Of a stretch of DNA of 64,000 bases, positions 18,898-26,867 are shown one piece after another. Below the pieces are notes generated by a model. It was given only the letters and a program-made list of their open reading frames with translations, did no database searches and had not been told where the DNA came from. Source of the stretch: an uncultured Acidobacteriaceae bacterium (GTDB taxonomy: Bacteria > Acidobacteriota > Terriglobia > Terriglobales > Acidobacteriaceae); the NCBI GenBank assembly GCA_937879855.1, contig CALFMO010000025.1, positions 10,722-74,721 on the forward strand, read 5' to 3'. A program made the position numbers and the translations under genes. Positions within the stretch are counted from its first letter, which is position 1, and every line of letters starts with the position of its first letter.

Positions 18898-18983
18898 TAA
18901 ACCACGAAGGACACGAAGTTTCACGAAGGAATTCATCTTCTTTGGCTTTCCTTTGTGTTACTTCGTGTCCTGTAGTGGTAAGG
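18898..18983. repeat. Family A inverted repeat, copy 2
   Basis: The arms 'aaccacgaaggacacgaag' and 'cttcgtgtcctgtagtggt' pair around a loop that itself repeats 'cacgaagga'/'tcctttgtgt'. The element lies between the hexosaminidase and ABC-F genes. Confidence 0.8.
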
Positions 18984-19097
18984 GTTCTTGACTTCGCCGT
19001 CTAAGTGACGTTGCGGCGTGATATTCTAATGGCTCCAGCTGCGCACCGTCTTGGCGGAAATTCCCCCGCAGTTCCTGAAGAAGTTACAAAGAAAAAC

Positions 19098-20732
19098 ATG
19101 CTTTCAGTCAGCAACGTGTCCATGCGCTACGGCGCCAAAATTCTGTTCGATGAAGTCTCCACGGCATTCACGCCAGGCAAGCGCTACGGCCTGACCGGCC
19201 CCAACGGCGCGGGCAAATCCACGTTCATGAAACTGCTCAGCGGCGAACTTGAGCCGCAAAAGGGCACTGTCGTTCGTCCTCGCAAGCTCGGCGTGCTCAG
19301 CCAGGATCAGTTCGCCTTCGACGCATACTCCGCCATCGACACGGTCATCATGGGGAACAAGCGGTTGTGGGCCGCGATGCAGGAGCGTGACGCTATCTAC
19401 GAAAAGCCCGAGATCACCGACGCCGATGGCATGAAGCTCGGCGAGCTCGAAGGCATTGTCGGCGAAGAGGACGGCTACACTGCCGAAAGCGACGCCGCTA
19501 TTCTGCTGCAAGGGCTCGACATTCCCGACAACCTGCACGGCCGCAAAATGAGCGAGCTGCAGGGCGGACAAAAAGTCCGAGTCCTGCTGGCTCAGGCTTT
19601 ATTCGGTCACCCGCAGGCGTTGCTTCTGGACGAACCCACGAACCACCTCGACTTGGATTCGATCCACTGGCTGCAGGGCTTCCTGAATGCGTACGACGGA
19701 ATCGTGATCGCGATTTCGCACGACCGCCATTTCCTCAACAGCATCTGCACCCATATTGCCGACATCGACTACGAAACCATCATCACTTATACCGGCAGCT
19801 ATGACGACATGGTCGTGGCCAAGACGCAGGTGCGCTCGCAAATCGAATCGCAGAATGCGCAGCGCGAAAAGAAGATCTCGCAGCTGAATGAATTCATTGC
19901 GCGCTTCGCGGCCGGCACGCGATCGAGCCAGGTGCAATCCCGCCGTAAAGAAGTCGAACGCCTGCAGGTCACCGAGTTGGCCAAGTCCAACATCCAGCGC
20001 CCCTTCATCAAGTTTGAGCAGAAGCGACCCTCGGGCAAGCACATTCTGGAAGTGCATCACCTGGGCAAAGCGTATGGCGACAAGCACGTCATCAACAACT
20101 TCACTGCCAGCATCATCCGAGGCGAGAAAATCGCGCTCATGGGACGAAACGGAGCCGGGAAAACCACGCTGCTGAACGCTCTGCTGGCGAATTCTCCGAC
20201 CACGCCGGATGCCGAACTGCGCAAGACCAGCGGCTACGACGGCCCCTTCGTCGACGCGGGTAAAGTGATCTGGGGACACGAAGCCTCGATTGGCTATTTT
20301 GCGCAGGATCACCGCAGCCTCATCGAAGGCGGCATGACCGCGATCGAGTGGTTGCATCAATGGGATGGAGCGGCGGTCACTGAGGAACTGCGCGGAATTC
20401 TGGGTCAGATGTTGTTCGCCCGGGATGAGGCCACGAAATCGACCAGCGTTCTCTCCGGCGGCGAGGCTGCGCGGCTACTATTCTGCAAACTGATGCTCCA
20501 GAAACCCAACGTTCTGGTGCTCGACGAGCCCACGAATCACCTCGACCTTGAGGCCATCAACGCCCTGAATATTGCCTTGCAGCGCTATCAGGGAACGGTT
20601 CTTCTGGTGACTCACGATCATGATTTGATCGATGAGGTTGCCACCCGCATTTGGCACTTCGAAAGCGACCACAAGATTACGGATTTCAAGGGCACCTACG
20701 AGGAATACCAGAAGGCTGCGGTGGCAGTCTAA
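19098..20732 (+). CDS. ABC-F family ATPase, YbiT-like
   Basis: A cytoplasmic protein with two ABC cassettes and no membrane part, of the ribosome-associated translation-factor family. Cassette 1 has Walker A GPNGAGKST and signature MSELQGGQKVR, then LLLDEPTNHLDLD. Cassette 2 has GRNGAGKTT, LSGGEAARLL and VLDEPTNHLDLEAINAL. The linker after cassette 1 carries the charged P-site-tRNA-interaction segment (REKKISQLNEFIARF). The length of 544 residues fits YbiT (about 530). The start is set at MLSVSNVSMRYG. Earlier in-frame starts at 19005 and 19029 would add a leader without homology. No antibiotic-resistance context is seen. Confidence 0.92.
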   Translation: MLSVSNVSMRYGAKILFDEVSTAFTPGKRYGLTGPNGAGKSTFMKLLSGELEPQKGTVVRPRKLGVLSQDQFAFDAYSAIDTVIMGNKRLWAAMQERDAIYEKPEITDADGMKLGELEGIVGEEDGYTAESDAAILLQGLDIPDNLHGRKMSELQGGQKVRVLLAQALFGHPQALLLDEPTNHLDLDSIHWLQGFLNAYDGIVIAISHDRHFLNSICTHIADIDYETIITYTGSYDDMVVAKTQVRSQIESQNAQREKKISQLNEFIARFAAGTRSSQVQSRRKEVERLQVTELAKSNIQRPFIKFEQKRPSGKHILEVHHLGKAYGDKHVINNFTASIIRGEKIALMGRNGAGKTTLLNALLANSPTTPDAELRKTSGYDGPFVDAGKVIWGHEASIGYFAQDHRSLIEGGMTAIEWLHQWDGAAVTEELRGILGQMLFARDEATKSTSVLSGGEAARLLFCKLMLQKPNVLVLDEPTNHLDLEAINALNIALQRYQGTVLLVTHDHDLIDEVATRIWHFESDHKITDFKGTYEEYQKAAVAV

Positions 20733-20824
20733 AAGGGCCGAAACTTAGCGGGTGCAGAGCCTTCAAGAATTATCCAGGCAAGAAATCGGGCCATAGTAGT
20801 TCTAACTGTGCGGGGAGGGAGACT

Positions 20825-21715
20825 ATGGCGACCTCACGACCAGCCGTCTTCTTTTTTGCTGCGCTTTCATTTTCTTGGACCGCCTGCGGTCAAGCGGACG
20901 CAGAGAACGCCCACCTGTCCCCAAGAAGAAGCCAGCAGCCGGTGCTCGGGCTCGATTTCAAGAATAATGGACAAAAGCTAGCTGCGAGGGTGGGTCAACA
21001 GATCGAGATAACCTTGGGAACAATCGGTCCCATGCAATACGGCGACGCGCAGGTTTCTTCCGATGCACTCAAGCTCGAGGGTGTGGCCTTGGATTGGCCG
21101 CCAAATCCCGGTGGCCCGACGTTCATCTACATTTTCGACGCGGCGTCCGAGGGCAAAGCGCTGATCGAAGTCCCAATTATCAATTGCGAGGATGATCCCG
21201 ATCTGGCGAAGAAACTCGATTTTAGTGTGACCATTCGTGTTGGACCAGCCGCCGGCAAGCCCTCCGCAAGGCAGGTCTTGATGAGGCCTGATCAGACAAA
21301 CACCGCGCCATGGACCGGTGCGTGGACGAACCTGTCCAATGTTCTGCACCAGACCTTCACGCCCTCGCTGCCGCGGTTGACTGGTGTCGAAGTCGGAATG
21401 ACGGTAGCCAATCCCGGCCCAAAGAGCGCCGACCTCAACCTTACGGTAATGGACAAAGAAGGAATCGCTCTTGCGGTTGTATCCAAGACCGTACCGCTCG
21501 ACGATTGCACTCATGTTCTATTCGTTCTTCCGCGTGGTGGTCTGGCTGTGTCCCCGGGTCAGGCGTACAGCATCGGGCTGAGTGGCGTCGACAGTCCCTT
21601 CGGATGGAAGTATGTGGTGGGCGGCTATCCCAGCGGGGACGCGTCGTTCAACGGCCAACCCCTCTTACAAGATGCCCGCAGCACATTCCTGTTCCGAACA
21701 TTTGGTGCAAGGTAG
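20825..21715 (+). CDS. Exported protein, possible lipoprotein, unknown function
   Basis: A 296-residue product starting with a signal peptide (MATSRPAVFFFAALSFSW) that ends in TACGQ, a weak lipobox. The mature part is beta-rich. Its first half (VGQQIEITLGTIGPMQYGDAQ and onward to FSVTIRVG) looks like an Ig-type or BACON-like domain, and the second half contains another beta domain with RLTGVEVGMTVANPG. GGGGAGGGAGA just upstream of the ATG supports this start over an in-frame start inside the ABC-F gene at 20651. No partner is evident. Confidence 0.7.
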   Translation: MATSRPAVFFFAALSFSWTACGQADAENAHLSPRRSQQPVLGLDFKNNGQKLAARVGQQIEITLGTIGPMQYGDAQVSSDALKLEGVALDWPPNPGGPTFIYIFDAASEGKALIEVPIINCEDDPDLAKKLDFSVTIRVGPAAGKPSARQVLMRPDQTNTAPWTGAWTNLSNVLHQTFTPSLPRLTGVEVGMTVANPGPKSADLNLTVMDKEGIALAVVSKTVPLDDCTHVLFVLPRGGLAVSPGQAYSIGLSGVDSPFGWKYVVGGYPSGDASFNGQPLLQDARSTFLFRTFGAR

Positions 21716-21841
21716 AGAATACGCAGTGCACACTTTGTTGCACCATTTTCGCTGCATGTAAATTAAACAGGTTCTCCACAGTGTTTCACAGCATTTCCAG
21801 TTGCGTTTCCCGTCTCAATTTGCGGATAATGTCGGCGAGCG

Positions 21842-22750
21842 TTGTTGCGGGTTCCTGTGTATAGTCGAGCCGATTTACTGAGAATTCTTCACATCATGCC
21901 GCGCCAGTTATTGAACTGGGAGCGGGCGGGTCTGGTAGCGTCCGCGGAAAAATATTCTTTTTCGGATCTCCTGGAAATCAAGAAGGTGCGCGACCTGTGC
22001 GCCATGAGCGTGCGTCCGGCGGTCATTCGCCAATCGCTCGACGCTATGCGCAAGCAGGCTGCGGGCGTGGAGAAACCGCTGCTGGAAGCTGGCGCCTGGT
22101 CGACCGCCAAGCACCGCGTGGCATTCCGCCATGAAGGCAAATTGCTGGAGCCAATTGCAGGCCAGTTCCTGATGGATTTTTCCGAGCGCGAGAAAGTTGT
22201 AACAACCACGCCGGTACCGAAGTCCGAACCCAACCCGCGCGAGAACGAGGTTGCCATCTGGTTTGCGCGGGGAATCGCGTTGGAAGAAGACCCCAATACC
22301 CAGGCCGAAGCGATTTCTGCCTATCATCAGGTACTTGCCATCGAACCGTCGCATGCGGCCGCTCACATCAACCTGGGCACGCTCTACTACAATCGTCAGG
22401 AGTTCGCCTTGGCGGAAAAGCACTACCGCCGGGCCATTGAAGCCGATGCGCGTTATTCGTTGGCTTACTTTGATCTCGGCAATGTGCTGGACGAAACTGG
22501 CCGCGTACAGGAAGCCATTCTGACTTACAAGACTGCGCTGCAGTTGGCGCCCACTTACGCCGACGCCCATTACAATCTGGCTTTGGCCTACGAAAAGGTG
22601 CGCGAACCGCGCAAGGCGCTCAAGCACTGGCAGGCCTACGTGAAGCTCGATACATCAGGCCCGTGGTCCGTCCACGCGCGCAGCCAGATCAAGCGCATCC
22701 TGCAAGCGGATACGCTGAAGCTGGTTCATTCCCGTCCCCGCTCGGCCTGA
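21842..22750 (+). CDS. MerR-like winged-helix protein fused to TPRs
   Basis: Residues about 7-75 match a MerR-type DNA-binding domain (YSRADLLRILHIMPRQLLNWERAGLV, then YSFSDLLEIKKVRDL). From about 135 to 270 there are three TPR units (AISAYHQVLAIEPSHAAAHINLG, YRRAIEADARYSLAYFDLG, YKTALQLAPTYADAHYNLA). Classical MerR proteins end in an effector-binding domain; here TPRs replace it, suggesting a protein partner rather than a small-molecule signal. The start is the TTG at 21842 or the GTG at 21854; no good ribosome site decides. It stands alone between a secreted protein and an acyl-CoA dehydrogenase. Confidence 0.85.
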   Translation: MLRVPVYSRADLLRILHIMPRQLLNWERAGLVASAEKYSFSDLLEIKKVRDLCAMSVRPAVIRQSLDAMRKQAAGVEKPLLEAGAWSTAKHRVAFRHEGKLLEPIAGQFLMDFSEREKVVTTTPVPKSEPNPRENEVAIWFARGIALEEDPNTQAEAISAYHQVLAIEPSHAAAHINLGTLYYNRQEFALAEKHYRRAIEADARYSLAYFDLGNVLDETGRVQEAILTYKTALQLAPTYADAHYNLALAYEKVREPRKALKHWQAYVKLDTSGPWSVHARSQIKRILQADTLKLVHSRPRSA

Positions 22751-22795
22751 GTTCGCGGCGGCACAACCCGCACAACTTTTACCACTCACAACTCT

Positions 22796-22873
22796 TACCA
22801 CTAAGGACACGAAGTATCACGAAGGAATTAGTTCCATTTTTCCTTAGTGTTACTTCGTGTCCTTCGTGGTTCA
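22796..22873. repeat. Family A inverted repeat, copy 3
   Basis: The arms 'taccactaaggacacgaag' and 'cttcgtgtccttcgtggt' pair almost fully. The internal 'tatcacgaaggaa' and 'ttccttagtgtta' continue the stem, leaving a short loop. This is the best-preserved copy in the window together with the one at 34722. Confidence 0.85.
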
Positions 22874-22959
22874 CGGCCTTGGGCTTGATCCTGTATATAG
22901 GGGTCTACATCAGGTGCTAAAATTACCGGTTTGCCATCTTGACCGTTTGAAGGTGTCCC

Positions 22960-24135
22960 ATGCCCGAGACCACGCTGCAGGCCGCTCCTCCTACCCCGCT
23001 CACGACTCTCACTGAAGACGAGATCCTTTTCCGCGACAACATCCGCCAGTTTGCGGACGAAAAGATCCGTCCACTGGTGAAAGAAATGGACGAGAAAGGC
23101 GTTTTCGAAAAAGATCTCATCCAGGATTTTTTCCAGTTGGGACTTATGGGCATTGAGATTCCCGAACAATATGGAGGAGGCGGCGCTAAGTTCTTTGAAG
23201 CGATCCTGGCGGTAGAGGAATTGTCGCGAGTAGACGCCTCCTCGGGCGTCATCGTCGACGTGCAGAACACGCTGGTCAACAATGCTCTGCTGCGCTGGGG
23301 CAGCGAAGAGCAGAAGAAGCGCTACCTCCCCAAAATGGCCAGCGAGACTGTGGGAGCCTATGCCCTCAGCGAGGCCGGCTCCGGCTCCGACGCGTTTGCG
23401 CTGCAGACGCGCGCCACGCTCAAAGGCAGCGACTATGTCCTGAACGGCCGCAAGCTTTGGATCACCAACGGCAAAGAAGCAGGATTGTTTGTGCTCTTCG
23501 CCACGCTCGATCCTGCCGCAGGGTATAAGGGCATCACGGCCTTCTTAGTCGAGAAGAACTTCCCCGGATTCACGGTGGGCAAAAAAGAAGACAAGCTCGG
23601 CATCCGGGCATCCTCCACCTGCGAACTGATTCTAGAGGACTGCCGCGTACCCAAAGAGAACGTGCTGGGCGAGCCCGGCAAGGGATACAAGATTGCCATT
23701 GAAACCTTAAACGAAGGCCGCATCGGCATCGGCGCGCAAATGATTGGCTTGGCCCGGGGCGCCTGGGAATTTGCCTGCAAATACGCCGTCGAGCGCAAAC
23801 AGTTCGGCAAAGCTATCGGCGAGTTTCAGGGCATTCAGTTCCAGATCGCGCAAATGGCGACGGAAATTGAGGCCGCTCGCCTCATGGTCTACAACTGCGC
23901 GCGCATGAAGGACGCCGGCGTCAACTTCGTCAAGGAAGCGGCCATGACGAAGCTCTTCGCCTCACAGGTCGCCGAGCGCGTGACCTCGCTGGCCATTGAA
24001 ATCTACGGCGGGTACGGATTCACCAAGGACTATCCCGTCGAGAAATATTGGCGCGATGCCAAGATCGGCAAGATCTACGAGGGCACGTCCAACATGCAAC
24101 TGGCGACCATTGCCAAGCTGGTGCTAGGGAAATAG
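22960..24135 (+). CDS. Acyl-CoA dehydrogenase (short/branched-chain type)
   Basis: A flavoprotein that introduces the alpha-beta double bond in acyl-CoA, passing electrons to electron-transfer flavoprotein. All three domains are present: helical N-terminus (FRDNIRQFADEKIRP), middle beta domain (YALSEAGSGSDAFALQT, RKLWITNG) and C-terminal helices (FGKAIGEFQGIQFQIAQMA). The likely catalytic Glu is in KIYEGTSNMQ near residue 374, as in short- and branched-chain enzymes. The length of 391 is normal. No ETF or other beta-oxidation genes are adjacent, so the exact acyl chain cannot be said. Confidence 0.94.
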   Translation: MPETTLQAAPPTPLTTLTEDEILFRDNIRQFADEKIRPLVKEMDEKGVFEKDLIQDFFQLGLMGIEIPEQYGGGGAKFFEAILAVEELSRVDASSGVIVDVQNTLVNNALLRWGSEEQKKRYLPKMASETVGAYALSEAGSGSDAFALQTRATLKGSDYVLNGRKLWITNGKEAGLFVLFATLDPAAGYKGITAFLVEKNFPGFTVGKKEDKLGIRASSTCELILEDCRVPKENVLGEPGKGYKIAIETLNEGRIGIGAQMIGLARGAWEFACKYAVERKQFGKAIGEFQGIQFQIAQMATEIEAARLMVYNCARMKDAGVNFVKEAAMTKLFASQVAERVTSLAIEIYGGYGFTKDYPVEKYWRDAKIGKIYEGTSNMQLATIAKLVLGK

Positions 24136-24197
24136 CAGTTCTCCGAGCTTAGCAGAGTGCAGCCAGATGGGACGCTTGGCGCCGCACCGATCCGAAA

Positions 24198-24530
24198 CTA
24201 CGGCGCGAAACGGACTTCGATGACCTCCCGAGACTCGCCGCCTGAGGCGAATTTCCATTTGGCGACGGCGTCTTCGGCCGCTTTAAGCAGGATTGGGCTA
24301 CCACCCTTGGGTTCAACGGACTTTACGTCCCCGTCCGCCGCCACTACGGCAACCACTTTGACGGTGCCCCCAAGACTGAGCTTTCTAGCGATTTCGGGGT
24401 AGCTGGGAGTCAGTTTTCGCACGACTTTCCTCCCGCTTTCGGAGGAAGTTTGTTCGCTTTGGGCCGTTTGCGCCGATCCAAAGCAGCATGAGCAAAGAAG
24501 AAACAGTACCAGGAGGTAAGGCTTTCGCAT
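24198..24530 (-). CDS. Small exported TonB C-terminal-domain protein
   Basis: The 110-residue product starts with a signal peptide (MRKPYLLVLFLLCSCCFGSAQ). It then has a single TonB_C-like domain: LTPSYPEIARKLSLGGTVKV, VVAADGDVKSVEPKGGSPIL and AVAKWKFA. It lacks the Pro-rich spanning part and the N-terminal anchor of a true energy-transducing TonB. It is therefore more likely a periplasmic protein of the acidobacterial family that uses this fold as a binding module. It is convergent with the acyl-CoA dehydrogenase gene. Confidence 0.85.
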   Translation of the reverse strand: MRKPYLLVLFLLCSCCFGSAQTAQSEQTSSESGRKVVRKLTPSYPEIARKLSLGGTVKVVAVVAADGDVKSVEPKGGSPILLKAAEDAVAKWKFASGGESREVIEVRFAP

Positions 24531-24947
24531 GATGTCGATCCTGAGATAGAGGAGTTTTGTTCAGCAACTACTAGTGAACCGATAGTAGAAGATCGATTGG
24601 CTGCAGGAAAGTAACCGGAGTAACTGGCCCTCGGTCACTGCAAGTGGTCTTCCGCAACGGAACACCATAGAAGTTCTGCAAAAGGCGCGCCAGTTGCGGC
24701 TTCCCGACGCAATACGTATGCACCCCAAAACCAATTCCGCTTACTCATAATGTGCATCGAGTTGCACATGATCAACGACGGGCCTGACGTTCGGAGGCAC
24801 ATAAATACCCTGATTTCATCCGCTTAGCGAATACTCTTGCATTGGTTCCCGAGATGCACTTCGCGAAGCGTGCCTGCGTACTCGGGCCCACGACCGGGGT
24901 GCCATTTGACGAGCCTAAATCCCTCTGCATCGATAGCCTCTGCGACA
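24531..24947. other. Gene-poor region upstream of a membrane protein gene
   Basis: About 417 bases without a supported gene. It holds the palindrome at 24750-24769 and a patch 'gagatgcacttcgcgaagcgtgcctgcgtactcgggcc' with partial dyad symmetry. An in-frame TTG at 24837 would extend the downstream gene but codes for a composition-biased, unlikely leader. Confidence 0.45.
24750..24769. promoter_or_regulatory. Perfect inverted repeat, operator-like
   Basis: ATGTGCA-TCGAGT-TGCACAT has 7-bp perfect arms around a 6-base spacer, the geometry of a dimeric repressor site. It lies about 180 bases before the likely start of the membrane protein at 24948. No regulator is adjacent, so the binding protein is unknown. 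Confidence 0.4.
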
Positions 24948-25370
24948 TTGACTGACACTCCTGCTACTCGCAAAAAGCACGGCTGGTTGCCGCTGCTGAC
25001 GGTGCTGTTTCTGATCTCTTATGGTCTTATGACCATGCTGATTGTGGAGCAGGGTCAGACCATCGAATCGCAGCGCGCGCTGATTCGCGAATTGTTTCGC
25101 GACAGCAGAGAACTGTCCGCCGTAAAGAGAGCCCAGCAGGCGTCACCATCGGCCACGACCCAGGCACCGGTGGCTCATAACCGCTCGACCCAAAATCAGT
25201 TAACCCAGAACCCGTCAACCCAGGCGCCCGTAACACAAGCCCCGTCTTCCCAGTCAGGCTCGCAACATAGTGCGCAGAACCGCACAACCAAGCAGAAACC
25301 CCAGCTCCGAATGCCGTCGAAGCAAGCGTCCGATCTGGTCGACGATGTGCGGACTCTGGTCACGATTTAG
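24948..25370 (+). CDS. Single-span membrane protein with Gln/Thr/Ser-rich tail
   Basis: The product has a short charged start, a membrane segment (GWLPLLTVLFLISYGLMTMLIV) and then a helix (EQGQTIESQRALIRELFRDSRELSAVK) that could be a coiled coil. A low-complexity tail repeats TQ-x-P units (STQNQLTQNPSTQAPVTQAP). I have a memory of similar acidobacterial proteins, but none with a known role. The start is uncertain: TTG at 24948 gives the compact form, with no strong ribosome site. Confidence 0.6.
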   Translation: MTDTPATRKKHGWLPLLTVLFLISYGLMTMLIVEQGQTIESQRALIRELFRDSRELSAVKRAQQASPSATTQAPVAHNRSTQNQLTQNPSTQAPVTQAPSSQSGSQHSAQNRTTKQKPQLRMPSKQASDLVDDVRTLVTI

Positions 25371-25503
25371 AGATCGCGACATAAGGATCGCGACCGACAG
25401 GCACTAAGCAACAAGAGTTTGAAGCACTGAACATTGCAGCACTTCGTTCTGTAGGTAAGCAGTAGCAAGTGAACGTGCAGTAAAAACTAATTGCAGGAAA
25501 ACA

Positions 25504-25752
25504 ATGAAGGTTCTGACCCTAGCCTTGTTGTTCAGTCTGCCGGTCGCCCCCTGGGCCCCGCAGAAGCCCCTGCGCGAGCCTTCTACGCCAATCTCCAAGC
25601 ACGCCAAGGGAGGCCGCTGGTATTTCGCAGCCTCTGGCCATGCCGTCTATTGCTACGGTCCGGTGATGACGGTGCCCGGCGCCAACGGCAACTTGCAGAA
25701 AGTCGCCACCCTTTGCCGCGACGGTAGCGCGGTCGTTCCTCTAAAAGACTAG
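25504..25752 (+). CDS. Small exported protein
   Basis: The 82-residue product begins with a signal peptide (MKVLTLALLFSLPVAPWA) and the ATG follows AGGAAA by four bases. The mature part has two cysteines (YCYGPV and TLCRDG) that could pair, and a central beta-like WYFAASGHAVYCYGP. No domain is recognised. It lies between the TQ-rich membrane protein and pirin on the same strand. Confidence 0.6.
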   Translation: MKVLTLALLFSLPVAPWAPQKPLREPSTPISKHAKGGRWYFAASGHAVYCYGPVMTVPGANGNLQKVATLCRDGSAVVPLKD

Positions 25753-25878
25753 CGATAGCCCACAGACCGCTTCCCTTCTGCGTCGTGTACTATATTCGGC
25801 GCATCCAATATCCACACGGCAAAATGGCTCGCAGGGCCACTCGACGGTTCATACCAGCCGCGAGCATGGGAGATCAAC

Positions 25879-26781
25879 ATGTCGATTCGACCCGTTAAAC
25901 GCCTGATCAAATCCAAGCCAACGCTTGAGGGCGCCGGTGTGCATCTGCGTCGCGCGTTCGGCTTCGGCAACACTCACGACTTCGATCCGTTCCTTCTTCT
26001 CGACGACTTTCGCAACGACGTTCCCGAGGACTATCTGGCGGGATTTCCCTGGCATCCGCATCGCGGCATCGAGACCATCACCTACGTGCTCGCCGGAACC
26101 GTCGAACATGGCGACAGCATGGGCAATAAGGGCGCGATCGCTGCCGGCGACGTGCAATGGATGACCGCCGGCAGCGGCATTATTCATCAGGAAATGCCCA
26201 AGGGCGATTCCACCGGCCGCATGCACGGCTTTCAGCTGTGGGCGAATCTGCCTTCGGCCTTAAAGATGACTGCGCCGCGCTATCAGGAAGTGAAGACCGC
26301 AGACATCCCGCGAGTCACTGACGACGATGGAACTCACGTTCGCATTGTTTGCGGGAATTTCTGGGGCAAGTCGGGCCCGGTCGAGGGAATCGCCGCCGAC
26401 CCGACTTATCTCGACGTGTCGGTGCCGCCGGGAAAAAGAAAAACGCTTCCCGTCGAAACCACTCGTCACGCCTTCGCCTACGTTTTCGCCGGAGACGGAA
26501 AATTCTGTAATGCCTCCGGTCCGCTGGCGGTACCCACGGAAAGCGTAGGATGGGCCGACACCAAGCCTCCCGCCGACGCTGAGAATCGCTCGCTGGTGGT
26601 CTTCGATCGTGGCGACGAAGTCGCGGTACAGGCGGGTGAGGATGGAATTCGTTTTCTCCTCGTATCCGGTAAACCGCTCGAAGAGCCGGTCGCATGGTAC
26701 GGACCCATCGTCATGAACACGCAGGAACAACTCCGGCAAGCGTTCCAGGAACTTGAGCAAGGAACGTTCCTAAAGAAATAG
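25879..26781 (+). CDS. Pirin family protein
   Basis: A bicupin of 300 residues. The N-terminal cupin holds the metal ligands of the family: HPHRGIETITYVLAG (H-x-H) near residues 58-62 and IIHQEMP (H and E) near 101-106. The C-terminal cupin (LDVSVPPGKRKTLPVE, FAYVFAGDGKF) lacks ligands, as usual. Some pirins are quercetin 2,3-dioxygenases and others act as redox or transcription co-factors. The sequence alone does not choose between these. It has its own upstream region and is followed by mutM. Confidence 0.93.
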   Translation: MSIRPVKRLIKSKPTLEGAGVHLRRAFGFGNTHDFDPFLLLDDFRNDVPEDYLAGFPWHPHRGIETITYVLAGTVEHGDSMGNKGAIAAGDVQWMTAGSGIIHQEMPKGDSTGRMHGFQLWANLPSALKMTAPRYQEVKTADIPRVTDDDGTHVRIVCGNFWGKSGPVEGIAADPTYLDVSVPPGKRKTLPVETTRHAFAYVFAGDGKFCNASGPLAVPTESVGWADTKPPADAENRSLVVFDRGDEVAVQAGEDGIRFLLVSGKPLEEPVAWYGPIVMNTQEQLRQAFQELEQGTFLKK

Positions 26782-26804
26782 CGAAGCAAAAACTAGAAGG
26801 GGCT

Positions 26805-26850
26805 ATGGGTTTTTCTTCGTGAACCTTCGTGCCCTTCGTGGTAATTGATG
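26805..26850. repeat. Family A repeat, right half only (copy 4)
   Basis: The stretch 'tttttcttcgtgaaccttcgtgcccttcgtggtaatt' matches the right arm of family A. The matching left arm is absent, so no full hairpin can form. It ends 18 bases before the mutM start. Confidence 0.65.
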
Positions 26851-26867
26851 TTAAGTCTCTAATTCCC

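Noticed and set aside
24837..24947. TTG start adding 37 residues to the TQ-rich membrane protein
   Set aside because: The leader has no membrane or signal character and overlaps dyad-rich DNA; the shorter form is simpler.
26829..26867. Upstream start for mutM
   Set aside because: Catalysis needs Pro as residue 2 and Glu as residue 3, which only the start at 26868 gives.
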